A stretch of 64,000 nt of DNA from Actinomadura coerulea (GTDB lineage: Bacteria; Actinomycetota; Actinomycetes; Streptosporangiales; Streptosporangiaceae). The stretch spans positions 5,208,001-5,272,000 of the forward strand of contig NZ_JACHMQ010000001.1 in the NCBI RefSeq assembly GCF_014208105.1, written 5' to 3'. Positions 52,455 to 64,000 of the stretch are shown in pieces. Position numbers and translations under genes: made by a program. Positions within the stretch are counted from its first letter, which is position 1; each line of letters opens with the position of its first letter. Below the pieces are notes generated by a model. The model saw nothing but the letters and a program-made list of their open reading frames with translations, did not search any database and was not told where the DNA came from.

Positions 52455-52494
52455 GGCGAGGCCCCTTCCGGAACCTCCCGGAAGGGGCCTCGCC
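52455..52494 (-). terminator. rpoBC operon terminator
   Basis: Perfect 17-bp stem GGCGAGGCCCCTTCCGG / CCGGAAGGGGCCTCGCC with a 6-base loop, 30 bases past the rpoC stop, followed on the minus strand by a short U-run (GTTTCC). It is the strongest hairpin in the window. Confidence 0.85.
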
Positions 52495-52524
52495 TTTGCG
52501 CGTCGTCAGTGCGCGTCAGCCGCC

Positions 52525-56397
<3,873 letters not shown>

Positions 56398-56416
56398 CTG
56401 TTTTCCCCTTGAGTTC

Positions 56417-59400
56417 TCAGACCTCGTCGACGCTCATCGCGCCCTCGTTCGGACGGCGGGAGAGGTCGATGCCGAGCTCCTCCGCGGCGCGGAAGACGTC
56501 CTCGTCGGTGTCGCGCATCTCGATGGACATGCCGTCGCTGGAGAGCACCTCGACGTTGAGGCACAGCGACTGCATCTCCTTGATGAGCACCTTGAAGGAC
56601 TCGGGAATGCCGGGCTCGGGGATGTTCTCGCCCTTGACGATGGCCTCGTAGACCTTCACGCGGCCGAGGACGTCGTCGGACTTGATGGTCAGCAGCTCCT
56701 GGAGGGCGTAGGCGGCGCCGTAGGCCTCCAGTGCCCAGACCTCCATCTCACCGAAGCGCTGGCCGCCGAACTGGGCCTTACCGCCGAGCGGCTGCTGGGT
56801 GATCATGGAGTACGGGCCGGTCGAGCGCGCGTGGATCTTGTCGTCGACCAGGTGGAGCAGCTTGAGGATGTAGATGTAGCCGACCGAGATCGGGTCCTTG
56901 TAGGGCTCGCCGGTGCGGCCGTCGAACATCCGCGCCTTGCCGCCCGGACCGACCATGCGCTGGCCGTCGCGGTTCGGGAGCGTGCTCTCGATCAGGCCGG
57001 TGACGTCGTCCTCGCGGGCGCCGTCGAACACCGGCGTGGCGGTGTTCGTCCAGGCCGGGGCCTCGTCGGCGCCGATGGCCTTGAGGGCCTGCTTCCACTC
57101 GGCGTCGTCGCCCTCGACCTTCCAGCCGCGGGAGGCGACCCAGCCGAGGTGGGTCTCCAGGACCTGTCCGACGTTCATGCGGCCGGGCACGCCCAGGGGG
57201 TTCAGGACGATGTCGACGGGGGTGCCGTCCTCCAGGAACGGCATGTCCTCCACCGGCAGGACCTTGGAGATGACGCCCTTGTTGCCGTGCCGGCCGGCGA
57301 GCTTGTCCCCGTCGGTGATCTTGCGCTTCTGCGCCACGTACACCCGGACCAGCTCGTTCACGCCGGGCGGGAGCTCGTCGCCGTCGTCGCGGGAGAACAC
57401 CCGCACGCCGATGACCTTGCCCTGCTCGCCGTGCGGCACCTTCAGCGAGGTGTCGCGCACCTCGCGCGCCTTCTCACCGAAGATCGCCCGCAGCAGCCGC
57501 TCCTCGGGCGTCAGCTCGGTCTCCCCCTTCGGGGTGACCTTCCCGACCAGGATGTCGCCGGGGACGACATCGGCACCGATCCGGATGATGCCCCGCTCGT
57601 CCAGGTCGGCCAGGACCTCCTCGGACACGTTGGGGATGTCGCGCGTGATCTCCTCGGGGCCCAGCTTGGTGTCACGGGCGTCGACCTCGTGCTCCTCGAT
57701 GTGGATCGAGGACAGGACGTCGTCCTGCACCAGCCGCTGCGACAGGATGATCGCGTCTTCGTAGTTGTGGCCCTCCCACGGCATGAACGCCACCAGCAGG
57801 TTCTTGCCCAGCGCCATCTCACCGTCATCGGTGCACGGCCCATCGGCGATCACCTGACCGACCTCGACGCGCTGACCCTCGTCCACGATCGGCTTCTGGT
57901 TGAAGCACGTGCCCTGGTTGGACCGCTTGAACTTCGACACCCGGTACGTCGTCCGCGTGCCGTCGTCGTTCATCACCGTCACGTAGTCGGCCGAGACCTC
58001 CTCGACCGAACCCGCCTTCTCCGCCGTGATCACATCACCGGCGTCGGTCGCGGCACGGTACTCCATGCCCGTCCCCACCAGCGGCGCCTCACTGCGCAGC
58101 AGCGGCACCGACTGGCGCTGCATGTTCGAGCCCATCAGCGCCCGGTTGGCGTCGTCGTGCTCCAGGAACGGGATCATCGCCGTCGCGACCGAGGTCATCT
58201 GGCGCGCCGAGACGTCCATGTACTGGACCTCGCGGGCGGGGACCAGTTCGACCTCGCCGCCCTTGCGGCGGACGAGAACGCGGTCCTCGACGAAGGTGCC
58301 GTCGTCGTTCAGCAGGGAGTTGGCCTGCGCGATGACGTAGCGGTCCTCCTCGTCGGCCGTCAGGTAGTCGATCTGCTCCCGGACGACGCCCTCGGTGACG
58401 CGCCGGTACGGAGTCTCGACGAACCCGAACGGGTTGACGCGGCCGAACGCGGCGAGCGAGCCGATGAGGCCGATGTTGGGGCCTTCGGGCGTCTCGATCG
58501 GGCACATCCGCCCGTAGTGCGACGGGTGGACGTCACGGACCTCCATGCCCGCCCGCTCACGCGACAGACCACCGGGGCCCAGTGCGGACAGGCGGCGCTT
58601 GTGGGTCAGGCCGGCCAGGGGGTTGGTCTGGTCCATGAACTGCGACAACTGGCTGGTGCCGAAGAACTCCTTGATGGAGGCCACCACCGGCCGGATATTG
58701 ATCAACGTCTGCGGCGTGATCGCCTCGACGTCCTGCGTCGTCATCCGCTCACGAACCACCCGCTCCATGCGGGCCAGCCCCAGACGCACCTGGTTCTGGA
58801 TCAGCTCCCCCACCGTGCGCAGCCGCCGGTTGCCGAAGTGGTCGATGTCATCGACCTCGATCGGCACCGCCACACTGCCCAGGGTCGCCTCCTCCTCACC
58901 CGCGTGCAGCCGCACCAGATACTCGATCGTGGCCACGACATCGTCCTCGGTCAGCGTCCCCTGGTTCATGTCCAGGTCCAGACCGAGCTTCTTGTTGATC
59001 TTGTAACGGCCGACCTTCGCCACGTCGTACCGCTTGGGATTGAAGTACAGGTTCTCCAGCAGCGTCTGCGCCGACTCCCGCGTCGGAGGCTCACCCGGAC
59101 GCAGCTTGCGGTAGATGTCCAGCAGCGCGTCATCCTGCCCGGAAGTGTGATCCTTCTCCAGCGTCACATTGATCGACTCATACGAGCCGAACCGCTCCCG
59201 GATCCGCGCCTCATCCCACCCCAGCGCCTTCAGCAGCACCGTCACCGGCTGCTTGCGCTTGCGGTCGATGCGCACACCCACGTTGTCGCGCTTATCGATC
59301 TCGAACTCAAGCCAGGCACCCCGACTCGGGATCACCCGGCACCCGTAGATGTCCTTGTCCGACGCCTTGTCCAGCGCCCGGTCGAAGTACACCCCCGGCG

Positions 59401-59893
59401 AACGCACCAGCTGCGAGACCACGACACGCTCGGTGCCGTTGATGATGAAGGTGCCCTTGGGGGTCATGAGCGGGAAGTCGCCCATGAACACCGTCTGGCT
59501 CTTGATCTCACCGGTGGTGTTGTTGATGAACTCCGCCGTGACGAACATCGGGGCGGAGTACGTCATGTCCTTGTCCTTGCACTCCTCCACGGAGTACTTC
59601 GGAGGCTCGAACCGGTGATCCCGGAACGACAGGGACATGGTCCCGGAGAAGTCCTCGATCGGACTGATCTCTTCGAAGATCTCCTCCAGCCCCGACTGCG
59701 TCGGGACGCTCTTACTTCCGGCCTTCTGGGCCGCCTCGACCCGGGCCTTCCACCTCTCGTTGCCCAGCAGCCAGTCGAACGAGTTGGTCTGCAGAGCAAG
59801 GAGGTCCGGGACTTCGAGCGGCTCCTTGATGCGCGCGAAGGAGACGCGGTTCGGACCGGTTGCGGTATTCGAGGCGTTGCGCGAGGCTGCCAA
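56417..59893 (-). CDS. rpoB: DNA-directed RNA polymerase beta subunit
   Basis: 1158 residues from TTG 59893 (AASRNASNTATGPNRVSFAR follows), chosen because GAAGGA lies 7 bases upstream; an upstream frame extension is not conserved-looking. The rifampicin pocket (412-444) reads SQLSQFMDQTNPLAGLTHKR and then RLSALGPGG, with Asp421, His431 and Ser436 in the sensitive state (E. coli 516, 526, 531). Thr423 and Ala427 differ from E. coli. The long leader and promoter are upstream at 60061-60090. Confidence 0.98.
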   Translation of the reverse strand: MAASRNASNTATGPNRVSFARIKEPLEVPDLLALQTNSFDWLLGNERWKARVEAAQKAGSKSVPTQSGLEEIFEEISPIEDFSGTMSLSFRDHRFEPPKYSVEECKDKDMTYSAPMFVTAEFINNTTGEIKSQTVFMGDFPLMTPKGTFIINGTERVVVSQLVRSPGVYFDRALDKASDKDIYGCRVIPSRGAWLEFEIDKRDNVGVRIDRKRKQPVTVLLKALGWDEARIRERFGSYESINVTLEKDHTSGQDDALLDIYRKLRPGEPPTRESAQTLLENLYFNPKRYDVAKVGRYKINKKLGLDLDMNQGTLTEDDVVATIEYLVRLHAGEEEATLGSVAVPIEVDDIDHFGNRRLRTVGELIQNQVRLGLARMERVVRERMTTQDVEAITPQTLINIRPVVASIKEFFGTSQLSQFMDQTNPLAGLTHKRRLSALGPGGLSRERAGMEVRDVHPSHYGRMCPIETPEGPNIGLIGSLAAFGRVNPFGFVETPYRRVTEGVVREQIDYLTADEEDRYVIAQANSLLNDDGTFVEDRVLVRRKGGEVELVPAREVQYMDVSARQMTSVATAMIPFLEHDDANRALMGSNMQRQSVPLLRSEAPLVGTGMEYRAATDAGDVITAEKAGSVEEVSADYVTVMNDDGTRTTYRVSKFKRSNQGTCFNQKPIVDEGQRVEVGQVIADGPCTDDGEMALGKNLLVAFMPWEGHNYEDAIILSQRLVQDDVLSSIHIEEHEVDARDTKLGPEEITRDIPNVSEEVLADLDERGIIRIGADVVPGDILVGKVTPKGETELTPEERLLRAIFGEKAREVRDTSLKVPHGEQGKVIGVRVFSRDDGDELPPGVNELVRVYVAQKRKITDGDKLAGRHGNKGVISKVLPVEDMPFLEDGTPVDIVLNPLGVPGRMNVGQVLETHLGWVASRGWKVEGDDAEWKQALKAIGADEAPAWTNTATPVFDGAREDDVTGLIESTLPNRDGQRMVGPGGKARMFDGRTGEPYKDPISVGYIYILKLLHLVDDKIHARSTGPYSMITQQPLGGKAQFGGQRFGEMEVWALEAYGAAYALQELLTIKSDDVLGRVKVYEAIVKGENIPEPGIPESFKVLIKEMQSLCLNVEVLSSDGMSIEMRDTDEDVFRAAEELGIDLSRRPNEGAMSVDEV

Positions 59894-60060
59894 GAGTGGT
59901 CCTTCCGAGGGCTCGCGGCGTAACAGATGACACGCACGCCAGACGATCCACGTTCGAGACCTGGTCAAAGAGGGCCAAACCGGACCCTCAAAAGGGGCCG
60001 AACCGGACCTTCACAGGTGTGCTCTCACACGTGGATAGTCAGAGGGCAGCGCAAAGGGGC

Positions 60061-60090
60061 AGTGTAGCCGAACCGGTACACCGCTCGCAA
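60061..60090 (-). promoter_or_regulatory. rpoB promoter
   Basis: On the minus strand TTGCGA (60085-60090) and TACACT (60061-60066) are separated by 18 bases. The start point near 60054 gives a leader of about 160 bases before the rpoB TTG. Confidence 0.7.
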
Positions 60091-60320
60091 CTCTAGCGCC
60101 GCAGTATGCATCACGTTGCCATGGAGCATCGCCCCTCAGCGCCTCTCAGTCAAGAGCGGACTTGGACTTTTCAGGCCCTGACCTGCAGTGAGGAAGGCCA
60201 TAGTTTAGGGATCCGGGTTGACAGCCCGCGAACCGCCCGAGGCGGCGGGTCGCGCGCCCTCGGGGCACGCCGCCCGCGACCTCGTCTAGGTGCGGCCCGA
60301 GGGGGTTAACAGCGACTCGC

Positions 60321-60344
60321 CCAGAGGCCGTGACGGCCGTCTGG
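60321..60344 (-). terminator. Candidate terminator of the mce operon
   Basis: CCAGA-GGCC and GGCC-G-TCTGG form a 9-bp stem with one bulge and a 5-base loop, 23 bases past the stop of the last Mce-associated gene. There is no U-run. Confidence 0.45.
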
Positions 60345-60367
60345 AAGCCTCCAGAGGAGACGGGCGC

Positions 60368-61486
60368 CTAGGACAGGACCGTGAGCTCGGAGGCGAGCCA
60401 CTTGCCGTCCTGCTTGACCATCGTCAGCTTGATGCGCAGCGGCTCGGGGAGGCGCTGCTGCTTGTCGGTCTTGGTCGCCGACGACCGGTTGGCGTAGACG
60501 AGCGCGACGACCTTGTCGGGGGTCGCGCTCACGACGCCGACCTTCATCACGGTCGTGTTGGAGACGGCCTGCTGCTGGACGGCGACGGTCTTGAGCTGCT
60601 GGGCGAGCTTGTCGTACTGGGTGTGCAGCTTGCCCGTCGTGGTCGCGGACGCGGCCTTCAGGTCGGTGTCCAGCGTCTGGTAGTCGTACGAGGACAGCTT
60701 CTGAGCCGCGCGGGACGCCGCGAAGGACGCCTCCTTGGACGCCTGCTCGGTCGCGTCCTGCTCGCGGACCTTCAGCGCCAGCGCCGTGGTGCCGGCCGCG
60801 AGCGCGATCGCCAGGACGACCAGGACGGCGATGACGGTCGACCGGCCGCCCAGCCGGGACCGGCCCGCCGGCTCGTCGTCCTCCTCGTCCGACTCGGCGC
60901 CCTCATCGGCCTCGGAGTCCTCGGCGTCTTCGTCGGTCGCCTTGGCGGGCTTCTTGAGGTCCAGACGCTTGGTCCTGGCGGGCTTGGCGGGTTTGGCGGA
61001 CTTGGCGTCGTCGCCGTCCTCCTCGGCCTCCGCGTCCTCGGCCTCGGCCACCTTGGTGCTCTTCGCAGCCTTGGTCACCTTGGCGGGCTTGGTCACCTTG
61101 GCGGGCTTGGCCGTCTTGAGGGACTCGCTCTCGTCCTCTTCGGCCTTCGCGTCGTCGTCGACGACGGTCTCGTCGTCCGCCTCGGCCGCTGAGTCGTCCT
61201 CTGCGGCGCCGACGTCGTCGGGCGTGACTTCGGGAGCCTTCCGGCCGCGACGGGGCTTCTTGGGGGCTTTGAGAGCCTTCGGAGCCTCTTCCGCAACGTC
61301 CCCTTCGGGCGTCTCGGGCTCCTCGGGCCGCTCCCCGGCCGCGGCCGCCTCCGCGGCGGCCGCCTCGTCCGCGGCGATCTGGGCGAGGCGCGCGGCCTCG
61401 CGGGCCTTCGCGGCGGCCTCCTCCGCCAGGCGCGCCGCCTCGGCGGCCTCCTCGGCCCTGGCCGCTCGATCCGCCTTGATCGTCAC
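60368..61486 (-). CDS. Mce-associated membrane protein with long charged N-terminal domain
   Basis: 372 residues from GTG 61486. Residues 1-60 are an Ala/Glu coiled-coil (EEAAEAARLAEEAAAKAREA). Residues 60-210 alternate acidic tracts with Lys/Pro/Ala repeats (KTAKPAKVTKPAKVTKAAK). One transmembrane helix (VIAVLVVLAIALAAGTTALA) leads to an outer domain of about 150 residues ending LTMVKQDGKWLASELTVLS, the fold seen in Mce-associated (Mas) proteins. Its start overlaps the preceding gene's stop (GTGA). It probably helps assemble or anchor the Mce lipid importer. The charged cytoplasmic domain is unusually long. Confidence 0.82.
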   Translation of the reverse strand: MTIKADRAARAEEAAEAARLAEEAAAKAREAARLAQIAADEAAAAEAAAAGERPEEPETPEGDVAEEAPKALKAPKKPRRGRKAPEVTPDDVGAAEDDSAAEADDETVVDDDAKAEEDESESLKTAKPAKVTKPAKVTKAAKSTKVAEAEDAEAEEDGDDAKSAKPAKPARTKRLDLKKPAKATDEDAEDSEADEGAESDEEDDEPAGRSRLGGRSTVIAVLVVLAIALAAGTTALALKVREQDATEQASKEASFAASRAAQKLSSYDYQTLDTDLKAASATTTGKLHTQYDKLAQQLKTVAVQQQAVSNTTVMKVGVVSATPDKVVALVYANRSSATKTDKQQRLPEPLRIKLTMVKQDGKWLASELTVLS

Positions 61487-61971
61487 GGGACAACCTCCAG
61501 TCCGGACACGAGCCAGCGGCCGTCGACCCGCGTGAGGTCCATCTGGTACCGGTAGCCCTGCGGCGTACCGTTCTGCACCTTGTCGTTGGTGACGGTCCCG
61601 GTGAGGGCCACCATCACCTCGGCGGAGTCGCCGTCGATGGAGACCAGCGCGGCGTCGACGTCACTGACCGTCGACTTGGCCTTGGCCTTGGTGATCTGCT
61701 GCATGAAGGCGTTCGACTGGCTTCCCAGCTTGTTCCTGAGGTCGCCCGTGGTGCCTCCCACGATGCGGTCCAGGTCGCGCTGGGCGGTCGCGGCGTCGAG
61801 CGACATCAGGTTGACGCCCATCTGGCGCGCGGACTGGATCGCCTTCGCCTTCTGGTCGGCCTCGTCCTTGTTCCTGAGGGAGACCACGCCGAGCCAGCCG
61901 GACGCGATGGCGAGCCCCACGACGACGACGCTCAGCGCGATCGCGGTGATCAGAGGTAGACGGCGCCTCAT
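61483..61971 (-). CDS. Mce-associated membrane protein
   Basis: 162 residues: an N-terminal transmembrane helix (LITAIALSVVVVGLAIASGW), then a Mas-type domain with LRNKLGSQSNAFMQQI and the end RYQMDLTRVDGRWLVSGLEV. It is homologous in layout to the C-terminal part of the next gene. It starts 10 bases after the MCE-domain gene and overlaps the next start by 4 bases. Confidence 0.83.
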   Translation of the reverse strand: MRRRLPLITAIALSVVVVGLAIASGWLGVVSLRNKDEADQKAKAIQSARQMGVNLMSLDAATAQRDLDRIVGGTTGDLRNKLGSQSNAFMQQITKAKAKSTVSDVDAALVSIDGDSAEVMVALTGTVTNDKVQNGTPQGYRYQMDLTRVDGRWLVSGLEVVP

Positions 61972-61981
61972 CGTGCCCGCC

Positions 61982-63451
61982 TCACTGGCTCAGCGGTCCG
62001 AGCAGGAGCCACTTCCACGAGGATTCCTCTCCCAACTGGCGTGTACCGGCGCTGCGCGGCATGACGTATCGCTTGCCATCGGGGCCGTAGACGGCACCCG
62101 TCGATGGATCGTATCCAGCGAATTCCACTGAACCGGCCGGATACGACAGGTACAGGTTTCCGTCCGCGAGCTGGCCCGTCGGGGCCGCCCCGGCCTTGCC
62201 CGAGCCCTTCGCGTCCGTCTTGGCTCCGTCGCCGTCACCGCCGCCGTCACCGCCGCCGCGGGTGCCCCACGCGCCGCCCTCGGGGAACCCGGCGCCGGTA
62301 GTGGCGCCCGGCGGGACCTGCGGGAACGGCGCTATGGCGTCGCGCGGGAAGTTGCGGGCGCCGCGCACGGACGTGGGCGCGTTGTGGGGCGCCTTGCAGC
62401 CGACGTCCAGGAGCGGCTTCTTCTTCGAGGTGTCCTGCGGCCAGCGGTGCTTGACCTTCTCGTAGCCCTGGGTGCAGGCGGGCGGCGCGTCGATGTTCAG
62501 GTCGAGGCCCAGGTGCTGGGTGCCGTCGCCGGGGGTGACGGTGAACGCGCCCGCGACCGTCACCGGATAGAGGATGAACAGCGACCGCAGGCCGGCCTTG
62601 CGGGACGCGATGACCTGGCCGGTGGTGGTGAGGTTGGCCAGCAGGACGGGCAGCGTCGGCGCCAGCTGGTTGATGGCCTGGTGGGTCTCGTTCACCGCGC
62701 CCGGCGCGTTGTCGATGGTCTTGCGCAGCGCCGGGTCGTCGTTGCGGAGCGAGGTGGTCAGCGCGTTCAGGTTGCGGGCGAAGCCCTGGATGTTGGCGCC
62801 CTGACCGCGCTGGGTGTCCAGGACGGTCACGCTGTTGTTCAGCAGCCGCTCGGTGTCGGGGTAGGCCTCGTTGGCGGTCTTCAGCAGCCGGTCGGTGTCG
62901 TCCAGGATCGACTGCAGGTCCGAGGCGGAGCCGGTGAACGCCTTGTTCAGCTCGTCCACGATGACGCCGAGGTCCTTGGTGTTCACCGAGCCGACGAGGG
63001 AGTCGACGTTGCGCAGCAGCTCGGCGGTGGACACCGGAAGCGTGGTGCGGCTCCGCGGGATGGTGTACGGGTCGCCCTGGTCCAGGTAGGGCCCGGACTT
63101 CGTGGTGGGCTCCAGGTCGATGTACTGCTCGCCGACCGCCGACCGGTTCGCCACGACGGCCTTGGTGCCCTCGCGCGGGATCCGCTTGCCGCGCTCCAGC
63201 AGGAGCTTGACCCGGATGCCGTCCTTGGTCAGCTCCAGGGGGCCGACGCGCCCGACCGGGACGCCCCGGTAGGTGACCTCGGCGTTGGTGAACACGCCGC
63301 CGGAGTCGGTGAGGTCGACGTAGGCGATGTACTGCTTGCCGAGCAGGTCGCGGCCGATGCCGATGTAGTTGACCGAGACGATCGCCACGCCGACGACGGT
63401 GATGACCGCGAAGGCGATGAGCTGGACGATGACGCCGCGCTTGAGGATCAC
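61982..63451 (-). CDS. MCE (MlaD-domain) family protein, last of the mce operon
   Basis: 489 residues from GTG 63451. An N-terminal transmembrane helix (VIVQLIAFAVITVVGVAIVS) precedes the MlaD domain at about 38-118 (QYIAYVDLTDSGGVFTNAEV, TYRGVPVGRVG). A long helical region (~125-290) and a Pro/Gly-rich tail follow. The late position and lack of a lipobox fit MceF-type subunits of a lipid importer spanning the cell envelope. The cargo (sterol, fatty acid or other lipid) is unknown. It overlaps the upstream mce gene by four bases. Confidence 0.9.
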   Translation of the reverse strand: MILKRGVIVQLIAFAVITVVGVAIVSVNYIGIGRDLLGKQYIAYVDLTDSGGVFTNAEVTYRGVPVGRVGPLELTKDGIRVKLLLERGKRIPREGTKAVVANRSAVGEQYIDLEPTTKSGPYLDQGDPYTIPRSRTTLPVSTAELLRNVDSLVGSVNTKDLGVIVDELNKAFTGSASDLQSILDDTDRLLKTANEAYPDTERLLNNSVTVLDTQRGQGANIQGFARNLNALTTSLRNDDPALRKTIDNAPGAVNETHQAINQLAPTLPVLLANLTTTGQVIASRKAGLRSLFILYPVTVAGAFTVTPGDGTQHLGLDLNIDAPPACTQGYEKVKHRWPQDTSKKKPLLDVGCKAPHNAPTSVRGARNFPRDAIAPFPQVPPGATTGAGFPEGGAWGTRGGGDGGGDGDGAKTDAKGSGKAGAAPTGQLADGNLYLSYPAGSVEFAGYDPSTGAVYGPDGKRYVMPRSAGTRQLGEESSWKWLLLGPLSQ

Positions 63452-64000
63452 GAGAGACCGCCCGTCATCAGGGTCCGCAGACCGCCGTCACCCGGGTCGG
63501 GGGCGAGCGCGCCCGGCCGACCCTGGCCGTTCCCGCCGGCCGGGTTCCCCGGGGTCTGTGTGGTGCCGCCGGGAAGCCCGGGCAGCCCGCCCTGGCCCGC
63601 GCCGCCCGGCATCTGCGGCAGGACGCCCAGCGGGGAGTCCGGGAGCGTCACGTTCGGGACCTGGAGCATGCCGCGCATCTGCTTGCCGCTGCCGAGCAGC
63701 CCCTCCAGGTCGGTGCCGCCGAGCAGGTTCTGCGCGATGGACTCGAAGTCGAGGTCGACGGTCAGCCGCACGTTGCCGTAGTCGCCCGCGATGACGTTCT
63801 CGAACGTGGAGGGGAACGGGAAGGTGATCAGCGTCTCCAGCGACTTCGGCAGGTCGGAGCCGGCCTTGTTGAGGTTGCGCAGGATCGTGTCGAGGTCCCG
63901 GAGGTTGGCCAGCATGTCGGCCTTGGACTGGTTGATCACGTAGGTGGTGGTGCGGCTGAGCTTGTTCAGCGCGACCAGCATCTTGGTGAGGTCGGCGCGG
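63448..64000 (-). CDS. MCE family protein (partial; N-terminus beyond window)
   Basis: The C-terminal ~183 residues of another Mce subunit: RTTTYVINQSKADMLANLRD, TILRNLNKAGSDLPKSLETL, ENVIAGDYGNVRLTVDLDF, then a Gly/Pro/Gln-rich tail (GGAGQGGLPGLPGG). The MlaD domain lies outside the window. By its place just before the last subunit it is probably the MceE-type protein. Its stop overlaps the next start (GTGA). Confidence 0.85.
   Translation of the reverse strand, partial: RADLTKMLVALNKLSRTTTYVINQSKADMLANLRDLDTILRNLNKAGSDLPKSLETLITFPFPSTFENVIAGDYGNVRLTVDLDFESIAQNLLGGTDLEGLLGSGKQMRGMLQVPNVTLPDSPLGVLPQMPGGAGQGGLPGLPGGTTQTPGNPAGGNGQGRPGALAPDPGDGGLRTLMTGGLS

Larger units (their letters stand above)
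51878..52524. other. Intergenic region between rpoC and the Asn/Gly-rich gene
   Basis: 647 bases without a supportable gene. Contents: a hairpin at 52223-52251, an imperfect direct repeat of GGCGG(CGA)TCAGATCACC at 52261-52295, and the rpoC terminator at 52455-52494. The 51900-52020 part is AT-richer and may hold the promoter of the small peptide gene, but no confident boxes were found. Confidence 0.6.
59894..60367. other. rpoB leader and promoter region
   Basis: 474 bases with no supportable gene. It holds the rpoB promoter (60061-60090), a leader of about 160 bases, and a candidate terminator for the upstream mce operon (60321-60344). No other structure stands out. Confidence 0.65.

Noticed and set aside
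58560..58660. Possible rifampicin-resistant or second-type rpoB.
   Set aside because: Asp421, His431 and Ser436 are the sensitive residues; the Thr423 and Ala427 differences are not classical resistance changes.

Overview
The window is a high-GC actinobacterial chromosome segment. Gene order, the small Zn-binding S14, the GTG/TTG starts and the Mce genes fit an actinomycete; a Streptosporangiales/Actinomadura-like host is my best guess, but that is inference without a database search. The core is one long leftward (minus-strand) run of transcription and translation genes. In transcription order it reads: mce operon tail (64.0-60.4 kb), rpoB-rpoC (59.9-52.5), an accessory block (51.9-37.0), the str operon rpsL-rpsG-fusA-tuf (36.4-32.1), the S10/spc operons from rpsJ to rplO (32.0-22.3), secY-adk-map (22.1-19.1), infA-rpmJ-rpsM-rpsK-rpsD-rpoA-rplQ-truA (16.7-11.8), and rplM-rpsI-glmM (7.4-4.9). 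Together these encode about thirty ribosomal proteins, EF-Tu, EF-G, IF1, the RNA polymerase alpha, beta and beta' subunits, the secretion pore SecY, and enzymes of protein maturation (Map), nucleotide balance (Adk), tRNA modification (TruA) and cell-wall precursor synthesis (GlmM).

Accessory genes interrupt this core. At the left edge lie an ABC exporter cassette, a DUF389 membrane protein, a secreted HNH-type protein and a small repetitive protein. Between rplM and truA, on the plus strand, are a CAP-domain secreted protein (N-terminus apparently frameshifted) and two tandem paralogous single-pass membrane proteins. A helix-turn-helix protein and a metallophosphoesterase sit on the plus strand between map and infA. 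The 15-kb block between rpoC and rpsL carries a Gln/Tyr/Gly-rich tail-anchored protein, an aldo/keto reductase, a truncated EamA transporter, a two-repeat unknown protein, an ECF sigma factor with a CU044_5270-type membrane protein, a DinB2-like polymerase IV, an aminoglycoside-phosphotransferase-fold protein, a MerR regulator divergent from an NmrA-like oxidoreductase, a quinone-oxidoreductase-like MDR enzyme, a DUF4132 giant, and a 65-residue Asn/Gly-rich peptide.

The ribosomal operons are tightly coupled, with many 1- or 4-base stop/start overlaps (TGATG, TAGTG, ATGA, GTGA). The most striking anomaly is a 78-base in-frame partial duplication of the rplP 3' end between rplP and rpmC. It forms a 25-codon mini-ORF coupled by TGATG at both ends. 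A second, more degenerate 3'-end repeat follows adk. Perfect hairpins occupy most of the larger gaps inside the ribosomal operons. I saw no rRNA, tRNA, CRISPR array, insertion sequence or phage gene.
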